Source: Ramlibacter pallidus
GTDB taxonomy: Bacteria > Pseudomonadota > Gammaproteobacteria > Burkholderiales > Burkholderiaceae_C
NCBI RefSeq assembly: GCF_015070875.1
Contig: NZ_JADDIV010000001.1
Location: forward strand, 865,899 to 929,898
Length of the DNA stretch: 64,000 nt
Direction: 5' to 3'
The notes under the pieces are model-generated. The model was not told where the DNA came from, searched no databases, and saw only the letters and a program-made list of their open reading frames with translations. This document shows, piece after piece, positions 1-7,761 of this stretch. Position 1 is the stretch's first letter. Each line of letters begins with the position of its first letter. The position numbers and the translations under genes are program-made.

Positions 1-978
1 CGCTGGTTCCGCCACAACCCCATGGTGCTGCTGCAAAGCCTGCTCGAGTCGGTGCTGACGGCGGTGGCGGTCTATTACGTGCTGCGCTTCATGGACGTGC
101 GCGCGAGCGTGGCGGAGGGCGTGGCGCTGATCGCGATGGCGGCCTCGCCGGCAGTGCTCAGCCGCGTCATCATGGACACGCGCGCCGCCGGGCCCGTCAC
201 CGAACGCGCCATGGTCCTTTCGACCCTCAGCACCTTCTATGCGCTGACGCTGGTGAGCGCGCGGGCCGGCACTCTGCACCGCGAGGAGACCGGGCTCTAC
301 GCCGCGCTCTATCCGGTGGCCGTCATCCTGGGCGTGTCGTTCGTGGTCGGCGCGCTGGTCGCCCTGGCACTGCGTTCCGCGCTGCGGGTGATGAGCCCCA
401 CTTCGGAAAACACCTCCATCCTGCTGATCGCGCTGATCGCCGCCGGCACCGCGCTGGCCGCGCACTTCGGCGGCTCCGCCCCGCTCGCGGCGCTGATCGG
501 CGGGCTGATGCTCAAGCAGCTGCACCCGCGGCCCTGGGCCTGGACCAAGCAGCTCGGCACCGCGGCATCGCTGCTGACGATGCTGATGTTCGTGCTCGTG
601 TCGGTGGTGGCGGCCAAGGCGGACTGGAACCCCGCCGTCGTCGGGATGGTGCTGGCCGTGGTCGCCGCGCGCTTCCTCGCCAAGGTGCTCGGCGTCTCGG
701 CGGCCAACTGGGGCAGCGGCACCAGCTGGAAGCAGGCTTTCTGGACCGGCTGCGCCATGACGCCGATGTCGTCCATCGCACTGCTGCTCGTGTCGCAGTT
801 CGTCGCCTCGTCGCTGACCCTGGGCCCGCGCATCGCCAGCATCGCCCTGCCGGCGATCCTCCTGATGGAGATCGTCGGCGCGATCATCGCCACTTTCGCC
901 ATCTACCGCGCCGGCGAAAGCCTCAAGCCCTGGCAGCCGCAGGTCACCGGGCTGCCGGCGGGAGAAGCCCGTGGATAG
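1..978 (+). CDS. Cation/proton antiporter, CPA2 (Kef-like), 5' partial
   Basis: C-terminal part of a polytopic inner-membrane antiporter of the sodium/proton exchanger superfamily. The frame is open to the left edge and the first ATG at 22 is internal-looking, so the true start lies outside the window. The visible ~325 residues form about eight hydrophobic segments with small-residue-rich helices (for example a [13 protein letters not shown] stretch near residue 158), as in CPA2 transport domains. No TrkA-N (RCK) domain follows, so it resembles short Kef-like proteins rather than full KefB/KefC. The stop overlaps the start of the next gene by 8 nt. Transported ion unknown. Confidence 0.75.
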   Translation, partial: RWFRHNPMVLLQSLLESVLTAVAVYYVLRFMDVRASVAEGVALIAMAASPAVLSRVIMDTRAAGPVTERAMVLSTLSTFYALTLVSARAGTLHREETGLYAALYPVAVILGVSFVVGALVALALRSALRVMSPTSENTSILLIALIAAGTALAAHFGGSAPLAALIGGLMLKQLHPRPWAWTKQLGTAASLLTMLMFVLVSVVAAKADWNPAVVGMVLAVVAARFLAKVLGVSAANWGSGTSWKQAFWTGCAMTPMSSIALLLVSQFVASSLTLGPRIASIALPAILLMEIVGAIIATFAIYRAGESLKPWQPQVTGLPAGEARG

Positions 979-2152
979 GCTCGATCCCGTGATCTCGGTT
1001 CCGCCGGCCGACGCAGCGCCGCCGGCGCTCGAGCCCTTCCAGCAGTCCAAGGCGCTGTCGCTCGGCGTCGAACTCGAGCTGCAGCTGGTGAACACGCACG
1101 ACTACGACCTGGCGCCGTACTCGGACGAGATGCTGCGGCTCATGTCGAAGATCCCGCTGCCGGGTTCGGTGGTGCCCGAGATGACCTCGAGCATGATCGA
1201 GATCTCCACCGGCATCTGCCATTCCAGCGCCGAGGTGCTGGGCCAGCTCTCGCAGATCCGCGACGCGCTGGTGCGCTGCGCCGACAAGCTGAACATCGCC
1301 TGCGTGGGCGGCGGCACGCACCCGTTCCAGATGTGGCACGACCAGCGCATCTACGACAAGCCGCGCTTTCGCCAGCTGTCCGAGCTGTACGGCTACCTGT
1401 CCAAGCAGTTCACCATCTTCGGACAGCACGTGCACATCGGCTGCCCTTCGCCCGACGACGCGCTGCTGATGCTGCACCGGATGTCGCGCTACATCCCGCA
1501 CTTCATCGCGCTGTCGGCGAGTTCGCCGTACGTGCAGGGGCATGACACGCAGTTCGATTCCGCCCGCCTGAACTCGGTGTTCGCCTTCCCCATGTCGGGC
1601 CGGGCGCCGTTCACCCTCAGCTGGGACAAGTTCGGCGAGTTCTTCGCCAAGACCACGCGCACCGGCGTGGTCAAGAGCATGAAGGACTTCTACTGGGACA
1701 TCCGGCCCAAGCCGGAGTTCGGCACCATCGAGATCCGCGTCTTCGACACGCCGCTCACCATCGAGCGCGCCGCCGCCCTCGCCGGCTTCGTGCAGTCCCT
1801 GGGCGCCTGGTTCCTCGAGGAACAGCCTTTCGTGCCCCAGGAGGACGACTACATGGTCTACACCTACAACCGCTTCCAGGCCTGCCGCTTCGGGCTGGAG
1901 GCGGTGTACGTGGAGCCGGCGACCGGCGAACACCTGCCGCTGCGCGAACACATCGTGCGCACCTGCAACCAGATCGAACCGCACGCGCGGCGGCTCGGTG
2001 CCGCGGCGGCCATCGACATGCTGCGGCAGTGCGCCGACCACGGGTCGAACGACGCCCGCTGGCTGCGCGAGACGCATGCGCACGAACGGCTGCTGGCCGA
2101 GATGGTGCGGCAGGCCGCCGAGCGTTTCCGCGGGCGGCCCGCCCGCGCGTGA
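971..2152 (+). CDS. ybdK: YbdK-type carboxylate-amine ligase (GCS2 family)
   Basis: 393-residue member of glutamate-cysteine ligase family 2. E. coli YbdK has weak gamma-glutamylcysteine ligase activity in vitro; the physiological substrate in this family is unclear. Visible family marks are the N-terminal GVELELQLV segment (about residues 32-40), the [11 protein letters not shown] segment near residue 155, and the downstream [13 protein letters not shown] segment. The start is a GTG at 971 overlapping the antiporter stop, implying translational coupling. The genome also has a dedicated gshA in this window (35911-37203), so this copy is probably not the main glutathione enzyme. Confidence 0.9.
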   Translation: MDRLDPVISVPPADAAPPALEPFQQSKALSLGVELELQLVNTHDYDLAPYSDEMLRLMSKIPLPGSVVPEMTSSMIEISTGICHSSAEVLGQLSQIRDALVRCADKLNIACVGGGTHPFQMWHDQRIYDKPRFRQLSELYGYLSKQFTIFGQHVHIGCPSPDDALLMLHRMSRYIPHFIALSASSPYVQGHDTQFDSARLNSVFAFPMSGRAPFTLSWDKFGEFFAKTTRTGVVKSMKDFYWDIRPKPEFGTIEIRVFDTPLTIERAAALAGFVQSLGAWFLEEQPFVPQEDDYMVYTYNRFQACRFGLEAVYVEPATGEHLPLREHIVRTCNQIEPHARRLGAAAAIDMLRQCADHGSNDARWLRETHAHERLLAEMVRQAAERFRGRPARA

Positions 2153-2162
2153 GCTGCCGCGC

Positions 2163-3131
2163 ATGGGCGAATTCGACCTCATCGCGCGCTACTTCACGCG
2201 GCCGGTGCGCCGCAACCCGCTGGGCGTCGGCGACGACTGCGCGCTGCTGCAGCCCGCGCCCGGCATGCAGCTGGCCGTGTCCACCGACCTGCTGGTCGAG
2301 GGCCGGCACTTCCTGTCCACCGTGGACCCGGAGCGCCTGGGCCACAAGGCGCTGGCGGTGAACCTGAGCGACCTGGCCGCCTGCGGCGCGCAACCGCTCG
2401 CGTTCACGCTGTCGCTCTCGTTGCCGCAGGTCGACGAGCGCTGGCTGGCGGGATTCGCCCGAGGCCTGTTCGCGCTGGCCGACACGCATGCCTGCGAGCT
2501 GGTCGGCGGCGACACGACGCGCGGCCCGCTGTGCATCAACATCACGGTGTTTGGCGAAGTGCCGGCCGGACAGGCGCTGTTGCGCTCCGGAGCGCGCGCC
2601 GGCGACGATCTCTGGGTGAGCGGGACGCTGGGCGACGCACGGCTGGCGCTCGAGGCGTTCCGCGGCACGGTGTCGCTGCCGCAGGACGTTTTCGAAGCGG
2701 CCCGCCGGCGCCTGGAACAGCCCCAGCCCCGCGTGGCGCTGGGGCTCGCGCTGCGGGGCCTGGCGACCGCCGCGATCGACCTGAGCGACGGGCTCGCGGG
2801 CGACCTCGGCCACGTCCTGCGCGCGTCGCGCGTCGGGGCGGCCATCGAGGGCACCGCCGCCGCGGGCTTGTTCGCGGCCGGACGCGGCGGGTTCCGGCTG
2901 CCCGAGGCACAGGTCCAGGACCTGGTGTTCGCCGGCGGCGACGACTACGAACTCGCCTTCACCGCGCCGGCCGGCCGGCGCGCTGGCGTGGAAGCGGCCG
3001 CCATGCGCGCAGGCGCGCCCGTCACCCGCATCGGCCGGGTCCGGGCGGAACCCGGCCTCGTCGTGGTGGACGCGCAAGGCGTCGCGCGACCGGTGGATCC
3101 CGCCGGCTTCGACCACTTCGGCGGCCCATGA
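2163..3131 (+). CDS. thiL: Thiamine-monophosphate kinase
   Basis: ThiL phosphorylates thiamine monophosphate to thiamine diphosphate with ATP, the last step of cofactor synthesis. The 322-residue product has the family marks: GDDCA near residue 23, STDLLVEGRHF near 40, AVNLSDLAACGA, GGDTTRGP, DLSDGLAGDLGH and GDDYELAF. The ATG at 2163, ten bases past the ybdK stop, gives the usual N-terminus (MGEFDLI); the longer open frame upstream overlaps ybdK and is not used. The stop overlaps the next start as ATGA. ThiL beside PgpA is a common proteobacterial arrangement. Confidence 0.96.
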   Translation: MGEFDLIARYFTRPVRRNPLGVGDDCALLQPAPGMQLAVSTDLLVEGRHFLSTVDPERLGHKALAVNLSDLAACGAQPLAFTLSLSLPQVDERWLAGFARGLFALADTHACELVGGDTTRGPLCINITVFGEVPAGQALLRSGARAGDDLWVSGTLGDARLALEAFRGTVSLPQDVFEAARRRLEQPQPRVALGLALRGLATAAIDLSDGLAGDLGHVLRASRVGAAIEGTAAAGLFAAGRGGFRLPEAQVQDLVFAGGDDYELAFTAPAGRRAGVEAAAMRAGAPVTRIGRVRAEPGLVVVDAQGVARPVDPAGFDHFGGP

Positions 3132-3604
3132 GGGGCTGGATCCTCGCGGCCTGCATCGTGGCGGCGCCGGCGCTGCAGGCGGCCACCTTCCACGGCCTGG
3201 TGACGCACGTCACCGATGGCGACACCATCTGGGTCCGACCGAACGGCGGCGGCGCGCCGGTGGAGCTCCGGCTGGTGGACATCGACGCCCCCGAGGGCTG
3301 CCAGCCGCACGGCGCCGAAGCGAAGCGCGCGCTGCGCGAACGGCTGCTGCGCGAACCGGTGCGCGTGCAGACGCAGGGGACCGACACCTTCGACCGCCAG
3401 CTGGCCCGGGTGCAGCACCGCCGGCAGGACATCGGTGCCTGGATGGTGCGCAATGGCCACGCATGGTCGTCCAGCTTCCAGGGCAAGGCCGGGCCGCATG
3501 CGCGGCTCGAGCGCCTGGCGCGCCAGGAGCGCAAGGGCTTGTGGTCCGTGCCGGGCGCGCTGGAGCCCCGCAGCTTCCGCAAGCGCTTCGGCCGCTGCCA
3601 GTAG
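3128..3604 (+). CDS. Secreted thermonuclease-family (SNase) protein
   Basis: 158-residue staphylococcal-nuclease-like protein with an N-terminal signal peptide (cleavage probably near ALQA, residue ~19), so periplasmic or secreted. The SNase core is recognisable: VTDGDTIWV (Ca-binding Asp region), LRLVDIDAPE with the expected Arg and Asp/Glu, and FDRQLARV, where the third catalytic Arg would lie. It ends soon after the core. It sits between thiL and pgpA, overlapping thiL by ATGA, so it is probably cotranscribed. Substrate is probably nucleic acid, but some family members are structural only. Confidence 0.85.
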   Translation: MRGWILAACIVAAPALQAATFHGLVTHVTDGDTIWVRPNGGGAPVELRLVDIDAPEGCQPHGAEAKRALRERLLREPVRVQTQGTDTFDRQLARVQHRRQDIGAWMVRNGHAWSSSFQGKAGPHARLERLARQERKGLWSVPGALEPRSFRKRFGRCQ

Positions 3605-3616
3605 TCGCGATCCGGC

Positions 3617-3622
3617 TACCAT
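3617..3622 (+). promoter_or_regulatory. -10-like hexamer before pgpA
   Basis: TACCAT lies 8 nt before the pgpA ATG with no Shine-Dalgarno between. A start of transcription about 7 nt downstream would leave a 1-2 nt leader. One of a series of such sites in the window. Confidence 0.35.
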
Positions 3623-3630
3623 CGCGGCTC

Positions 3631-4173
3631 ATGCGTGACGGCCTCCTCCTCCCCGACGCGGACCGCGTGCTGCCTCCCCGGCGCCCGACGGTCGCGTTCA
3701 TGCTGTCGCATCCCGCCCATCTCGTGGCGCTCGGCTTCGGCAGCGGGCTGGCGCGCGTCGCGCCCGGCACCTGGGGCACGCTCTGGGCCTGGGCGGCATT
3801 CGCCGCGATGCAGCAATGGCTGCCGCCCGCGCGCATCGCGGAGGTCGTCCTGCTCTCGCTGCCCATCGGCTGGTGGGCCGTCACGGTCACTTCGCGCAAC
3901 CTCCGCGTCGCGGACCCGGCCGCGATCGTCTGGGACGAGATCGTGTGTTTCTGGATCGTGCTGTGGCTGCTCACGCCGGCCGGCTTCCTCGGCCAGCTGT
4001 GCGCCTTCGGCCTGTTCCGCTTCTTCGACGCGGTCAAGCCCGGGCCCATGGGCTGGGCCGACCGCACCTTCAAGGGCGAGGGCTGGAAGGGCGGCTTCGG
4101 CATCCTGGCCGACGACCTGCTCGCGGCGTTCTGCACGCTCCTCGTGCTGGCCCTGTGGAAGCGGTGGTGGTGA
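3631..4173 (+). CDS. pgpA: Phosphatidylglycerophosphatase A
   Basis: PgpA dephosphorylates phosphatidylglycerophosphate to phosphatidylglycerol at the inner membrane. The 180-residue product has the family layout: an entry motif GFGSGLARVAPGTWGT (about residues 32-47), a DEIVCFW segment containing conserved acidic residues, and FRFFDAVKPGP. Three or four hydrophobic segments are visible. The ATG at 3631 is preceded by TACCAT rather than a ribosome site. The N-terminus is about 20 residues longer than typical, so ATG 3700 (MLSHPAH) is an alternative. The stop overlaps the pncC start (GTGA). Confidence 0.93.
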   Translation: MRDGLLLPDADRVLPPRRPTVAFMLSHPAHLVALGFGSGLARVAPGTWGTLWAWAAFAAMQQWLPPARIAEVVLLSLPIGWWAVTVTSRNLRVADPAAIVWDEIVCFWIVLWLLTPAGFLGQLCAFGLFRFFDAVKPGPMGWADRTFKGEGWKGGFGILADDLLAAFCTLLVLALWKRWW

Positions 4174-4649
4174 GCACCCGCGCGCTCTGCGAGGACCTCG
4201 CCCGCGCGCTGCTGGCGCGGGGCTGGATGCTCGCCACCGCCGAAAGCTGCACCGGCGGGATGATCGCGGCGGCCTGCACCGACCTCGCGGGTTCCAGCCA
4301 ATGGTTCGAGCGGGGTTTCGTCACCTACTCGAACGCGGCGAAGTCGGAGCTGCTCGGGGTGGATGCGGCGCTGATCGAACAGCACGGCGCCGTCAGCGAG
4401 GTGGTCGCGCGGGCAATGGCTTTCGGCGCGGTCCGGCAGTCGCGCGCGCAGGTCAGCGTCGCCGTCACCGGGGTGGCGGGCCCGTCGGGAGGCAGTGCGC
4501 AAAAGCCCGTCGGCACGGTCTGGTTCGGGTTCTCGGTCGACGGCCAGCTCACCAGCGAAACCAGGCGCTTCGAAGGCGATCGCGCTGCGGTACGGCAGGC
4601 CACGGTGGACCACGCCCTGCGGCGACTGCTGGAACTGCTGCCCGCCTGA
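4170..4649 (+). CDS. pncC: Nicotinamide-nucleotide amidohydrolase (CinA C-terminal domain)
   Basis: PncC deamidates nicotinamide mononucleotide to nicotinate mononucleotide in NAD salvage. The 159-residue single-domain protein has the CinA-C marks ATAESCTGGMIAAACTD (about residues 20-36, including the catalytic Ser), FVTYSNAAKSELLGV, and VAVTGVAGPSGG. The N-terminal MoaB-like domain of full CinA is absent, as is usual for proteobacterial PncC. The GTG at 4170 overlaps the pgpA stop; GTG codons at 4164 and 4167 are also possible starts. Confidence 0.93.
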   Translation: MSTRALCEDLARALLARGWMLATAESCTGGMIAAACTDLAGSSQWFERGFVTYSNAAKSELLGVDAALIEQHGAVSEVVARAMAFGAVRQSRAQVSVAVTGVAGPSGGSAQKPVGTVWFGFSVDGQLTSETRRFEGDRAAVRQATVDHALRRLLELLPA

Positions 4650-4653
4650 GACG

Positions 4654-4998
4654 TCAGTCGTGGGCGCGCGACCGGTGCCCGGCGCGCGCCCGGCGATTGG
4701 CCAGGCGCGGCAGCAGGAAAGTCCGGCGCAGCCCCTCGGCCGCGCAAGCGGCGGTCGATTTCATGTCGTGCCCCAGTGCGGCCAGCTCCGCGTCGATCTC
4801 CTCGATGCGGTCGTCCCAGCGGCCGGTCTGCATCTGGTCGAGCGACAGCACCATGCGCAAGGCGAGCAGGTTGCGCACCAGGCGGGCGTTGCGGTCTCGG
4901 AGGGTGTCGTGGTCGGTCACTGGGTCGGTCTCGTCGGGCTGGAGACAGCTTCCCATGTGGCCCGAGCGCAGGGTGTCGGAGTGCAGCGGTTGTGACAT
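4654..4998 (-). CDS. Hypothetical protein, 114 aa
   Basis: Not recognised. A small soluble basic protein: a disordered-looking N-terminus, a helical middle (a DTLRDRNARLVRNLLALRMV stretch followed by an acidic helix with a DDRIEEIDAEL stretch), and an Arg-rich tail. An internal ATG (4956) is an alternative start. It is convergent with pncC, only 4 bp from its stop. Together with the next two genes it forms a pocket of short minus-strand genes between two conserved blocks. Coding bias agrees with neighbours, which supports a real gene. Confidence 0.5.
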   Translation of the reverse strand: MSQPLHSDTLRSGHMGSCLQPDETDPVTDHDTLRDRNARLVRNLLALRMVLSLDQMQTGRWDDRIEEIDAELAALGHDMKSTAACAAEGLRRTFLLPRLANRRARAGHRSRAHD

Positions 4999-5026
4999 TG
5001 ACCTGCGCCTACCCGCCGCGTAGTAC

Positions 5027-5236
5027 TCAAGCCCGTGGCTGTGCCGTCCGGCCGCTGCCGCGGCACTGGAGGCAGGACAGGTACAACAGGCCAGGCGCGG
5101 GATCGAGCGACGGCTCGTACCGGAACCAGCCGCCGGAGCCCACGCATTCCTCGCACGTGGCCTGCGGCTGCACGGTGGCGGGACGCGCGTGGTCCCCGGT
5201 CTCGGTCGCGGGAGCGCTCAGGGTGAAGTCGGACAT
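5027..5236 (-). CDS. Small CxxC zinc-ribbon-like protein, 69 aa
   Basis: A 69-residue protein with two Cys pairs, CEECVGSGGW (about residue 28) and CLQCRGSGR (about residue 55). The CxxCxGxG spacing is that of DnaJ-type zinc ribbons, so one zinc ion is probably bound by the two pairs. No catalytic domain is present. It may be a free-standing metal-binding or chaperone-associated peptide; function unknown. Its ATG is preceded by AGAAGG at 4 nt spacing, and that ribosome site forms the second arm of a perfect 9-bp hairpin (5241-5267). Confidence 0.6.
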   Translation of the reverse strand: MSDFTLSAPATETGDHARPATVQPQATCEECVGSGGWFRYEPSLDPAPGLLYLSCLQCRGSGRTAQPRA

Positions 5237-5240
5237 GGTG

Positions 5241-5267
5241 CCTTCTGCGAAGTGTTGGCGCAGAAGG
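5241..5267 (-). promoter_or_regulatory. Hairpin sequestering a ribosome-binding site
   Basis: CCTTCTGCG and CGCAGAAGG form a perfect 9-bp inverted repeat with a 9-nt loop. In the minus-strand transcript the second arm holds the AGAAGG that would serve as the Shine-Dalgarno for the 69-aa gene starting at 5236. Pairing would hide the site. A translational switch, thermometer or protein-bound operator are possibilities; which one is inference. Confidence 0.5.
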
Positions 5268-5337
5268 TACTGCGGCGGCGCGCGGCCGCTGTCGGCACCG
5301 GCGGGGGACCGGCGTAGGAGGCGGACGATACCTGCGG

Positions 5338-5745
5338 TTACGGCTCGAGGCGCCGTGTTGCAAGCACGTGGAGCTGCGCCAGGCGCTTCTTCATCCGCAG
5401 CACTTCGTCGTCCTTGCTCAGCAGCGTGCAGCGGTGCGCCACCGCGAGGTCGATGAACTTCTGGTCGTCGGGGTCGCCGCAGGTCACCGGCGCCTTGGCG
5501 GGGGTGTCGACGAGGGCCGCGTGCCGGTCGAAGTCCGCCAGCACGGCCGCGCTGCCGCCCCGGTGGAACATCACGCGCGGTGCCAGCTTCGGGTAGTCGA
5601 GGACCCGCGCCAGCTCCTCGCGCATGGCCGCGGTGGCGAGCCAGCCCAGCGTGCCGGCCCGCAAGCCTTCGGACAGCGGCCGGGCCTGCGGGTCCGAGAA
5701 GACCAGCAGGTCCAGCACGATGTTGGTGTCAAGAACCAGCTGCAT
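5338..5745 (-). CDS. PIN-domain protein, putative toxin component (COG1569 type)
   Basis: 135-residue PIN-domain protein, probably a Mg-dependent ribonuclease. The first conserved Asp is in LVLDTNIVLDLL (Asp6), the acidic pair is in MREELARVLDYP (about residue 43), and the C-terminal acidic cluster is in GDPDDQKFIDLA (about residue 92). This layout matches the PIN proteins often annotated as putative toxin components. No antitoxin-like small gene is adjacent: the gene overlaps the end of the rRNA methyltransferase gene by 17 bp upstream, and the nearest downstream gene is the Cys-rich mini-protein. It may be an orphan housekeeping PIN nuclease. Confidence 0.8.
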   Translation of the reverse strand: MQLVLDTNIVLDLLVFSDPQARPLSEGLRAGTLGWLATAAMREELARVLDYPKLAPRVMFHRGGSAAVLADFDRHAALVDTPAKAPVTCGDPDDQKFIDLAVAHRCTLLSKDDEVLRMKKRLAQLHVLATRRLEP

Positions 5746-6937
5746 CGCGCGTCCGCGCCGAACCGGCGACCATGTCGAACCGGAACAGGCGGCATTCGAT
5801 CGGGCCGTTCCACATCGGGATTCGGCGGGATTCCTTCAGGCGCATGCGCCCCGGAAGCTTGGCGTCGGGCGACAGCACCCAGGCCGTCCAGCCGGCATAG
5901 TTGCGCTTCCAGTGCGACGCGAGCTGCGCGAAGAAATCGCCGGCCTGCTCCATCTGCGCCTGCTCGCGGCCGCCGCGGCCCGGCCGCGCGATGCCGCCGG
6001 CCTCGATGCGTTCACCGTAGGGCGGGTTGAGCAGCATGACCCCGCCGCCCTCCACCGGCGGCATGCGCTGCAGGGCATCGCCGCCGCGCAGCTGCAGCGC
6101 GTGCGCCACGCCCGCGCGTTCGGCATTGCGCTGCGCGAAGTCGACCATCCGGAAGGCCACGTCGCTGCCGAACACCGGGGCGGTCGGCGCGCGCCGCCCC
6201 GCGTTCGCTTCGGCCTTGAAGGCCGCCCAGTCGGCCGCCACGTGCGGGCGCAGCCGCTCGAAGCCGAAGCGCCGCAGCAGCCCCGGCGGGATGTTGCACG
6301 CCACCTGCGCCGCCTCGATAGCGATCGTGCCGCTGCCGCAGCACGGGTCGTACAGGGGCACGGTGGCATCCCAGCCGCTGGCGGCGATCATGGCGGCGGC
6401 CAGCGTCTCCTTCAACGGCGCCTCGCCCTTGTCCTCGCGCCAGCCGCGCTTGAACAGGGGCTCGCCAGAGGTGTCCACGTACAGCGTGGCTGCGTCCGCG
6501 CCCAGGTGGACGAACACCCGCACCGCCGGCCGCTGCGTGTCCACGTCGGGACGCACGCCGCCGCGCTCGCGAAACCGGTCGGCCACCGCATCCTTGATGC
6601 GCAAGGCGGCGAAGTTCAGGCTCTTGAGGGGACTCTGGTGCGCCGTCAGTTCGATCTTGAAGCTCTCGCGCGGCGTGAACCAGTCTTCCCAGGGCACCGC
6701 ATGGGCCGCGGCGTAAAGGTCGTCCTCGCCGCGGTAGGGCCCGTGCGCCACCTGCACCAGCACCCGCTGCGCCAGCCGGCTGTGCAGGTTCAGGCGCAGC
6801 ACCGCGTCCCAGCCGGCGCGCAGGCGCACGCCGCCGCGCAGGGTCTCGGGTGCCGTGCCGGTGACGCGCTGCACCTCGTCGGCGAGCCAGGATTCGACGC
6901 CGGCGGCGCACGGAAGGAACAGCGGGAGCGGGGACAT
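5729..6937 (-). CDS. THUMP-domain class I SAM-dependent 23S rRNA methyltransferase (RlmL-like)
   Basis: 402-residue RNA methyltransferase resembling the N-terminal half of E. coli RlmKL, which makes m2G2445 in 23S rRNA. The first ~160 residues look like the ferredoxin-like/THUMP RNA-binding part. The Rossmann domain follows, with the SAM-binding DPCCGSGTIAIEAA segment and the catalytic NPPYGER motif at about residue 304. The second RlmK half of the E. coli protein is absent. ATG 6937 is preferred over ATG 6949 because the latter lies inside a TATGCT -10-like hexamer placed 7 nt before 6937, and neither has a Shine-Dalgarno. Confidence 0.88.
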   Translation of the reverse strand: MSPLPLFLPCAAGVESWLADEVQRVTGTAPETLRGGVRLRAGWDAVLRLNLHSRLAQRVLVQVAHGPYRGEDDLYAAAHAVPWEDWFTPRESFKIELTAHQSPLKSLNFAALRIKDAVADRFRERGGVRPDVDTQRPAVRVFVHLGADAATLYVDTSGEPLFKRGWREDKGEAPLKETLAAAMIAASGWDATVPLYDPCCGSGTIAIEAAQVACNIPPGLLRRFGFERLRPHVAADWAAFKAEANAGRRAPTAPVFGSDVAFRMVDFAQRNAERAGVAHALQLRGGDALQRMPPVEGGGVMLLNPPYGERIEAGGIARPGRGGREQAQMEQAGDFFAQLASHWKRNYAGWTAWVLSPDAKLPGRMRLKESRRIPMWNGPIECRLFRFDMVAGSARTRDAAGS

Positions 6938-6944
6938 AGGGCGA

Positions 6945-6950
6945 AGCATA
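6945..6950 (-). promoter_or_regulatory. -10-like hexamer before rRNA methyltransferase
   Basis: TATGCT, 7 nt before ATG 6937. No ribosome site is seen. It fits leaderless initiation and argues for the downstream start codon. Confidence 0.35.
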
Positions 6951-6959
6951 AGGGGAGGC

Positions 6960-7757
6960 TCAGATCGGCCGGCGTCCGGCCGCGAGCCGGCGGCGCATGT
7001 CGCGCAGCACGAGGGCGGCAGGCAGGTGCCGCAACCACCGCGGCAGGCTCCAGTAGAAGCGCGGCCCAAACCGCAGGAAGCGCTCCCAGCGGCGCTGGTC
7101 GCGTGCGGTCCAGGGCAGGCCGAAGGCCGAGCGCAGCGCCGGCGGCAGCAGGGCGCGGGTGAAGAAGCGCTGCAGCGGCATCAGGCCCCGCAGCCACCAG
7201 GGAACGGCGCCGCCATCCAGCAGCGCATCGACGAACCGCTGCACGGTGGGTTCGACCTGCAGCCGCGCCAGCGTGCGCTCCCAATAGACCTCGAACGCGG
7301 CCCGGTCCGCCGGCCACAGCGACGCCGGCATCTGCAGCGTCGTGCCATAGATCGCCGCGTGCCGGTACATGGCTTCGGCTTCCTCGGCCGGCAGGGGGCC
7401 ATGGAAGATCTCCGCCAGCGTGGCTCCGCCGCGGTAGAGCGTGGCGGCGACCCACAGCTGCAGTTCGGGGTCGAAGGCGTCGTAGCGATCGGAGCGCACC
7501 GGGCCGTGCGCCCGGTTGACGCCCTGCGCGACGGCGCGCCGCTCGGCCTCGGTGCCGAGCGTCAGCGCATAGATGTACGTCATGGTGGCGCGCAGGCGGT
7601 CGAGCGGGCGCGTGAGCGTCGCGCTGTGTTCCGCGACGCCGAGTCCCACGGCGGGGTGCGCCAGCTGCATCAGCACGGCTGCGCCGGCGCCGAGGAAGAT
7701 GAAGGATTCGCGGGGAATGTCGCCGAGGGGCCCCGGCGCGGGCGCGAGGCGACCCAC
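6960..7757 (-). CDS. Oxygenase MpaB family protein (DUF2236)
   Basis: 265-residue DUF2236 protein, the domain shared by latex-clearing rubber oxygenase and fungal MpaB oxygenases. The family-typical N-terminal segment is present: GAGAAVLMQLAHPAVGLGVAEHS (about residues 23-45) with conserved His residues that may ligate haem or metal, followed by a RATMTYIYAL helix and a second His-containing segment (MYRHAAIYGTT). No signal peptide or clear membrane anchor. It starts 4 nt after the rpoN stop, so it probably shares that transcript. Substrate unknown. Confidence 0.8.
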   Translation of the reverse strand: MGRLAPAPGPLGDIPRESFIFLGAGAAVLMQLAHPAVGLGVAEHSATLTRPLDRLRATMTYIYALTLGTEAERRAVAQGVNRAHGPVRSDRYDAFDPELQLWVAATLYRGGATLAEIFHGPLPAEEAEAMYRHAAIYGTTLQMPASLWPADRAAFEVYWERTLARLQVEPTVQRFVDALLDGGAVPWWLRGLMPLQRFFTRALLPPALRSAFGLPWTARDQRRWERFLRFGPRFYWSLPRWLRHLPAALVLRDMRRRLAAGRRPI

Positions 7758-7761
7758 GCGC

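Noticed and set aside
1..978. Antiporter as a truncated pseudogene
   Set aside because: The frame is open to the window edge, so the missing N-terminus is most simply outside the window.
5729..5760. Frameshift at the rRNA methyltransferase/PIN junction
   Set aside because: Both proteins have complete family ends; the 17-bp overlap is ordinary.
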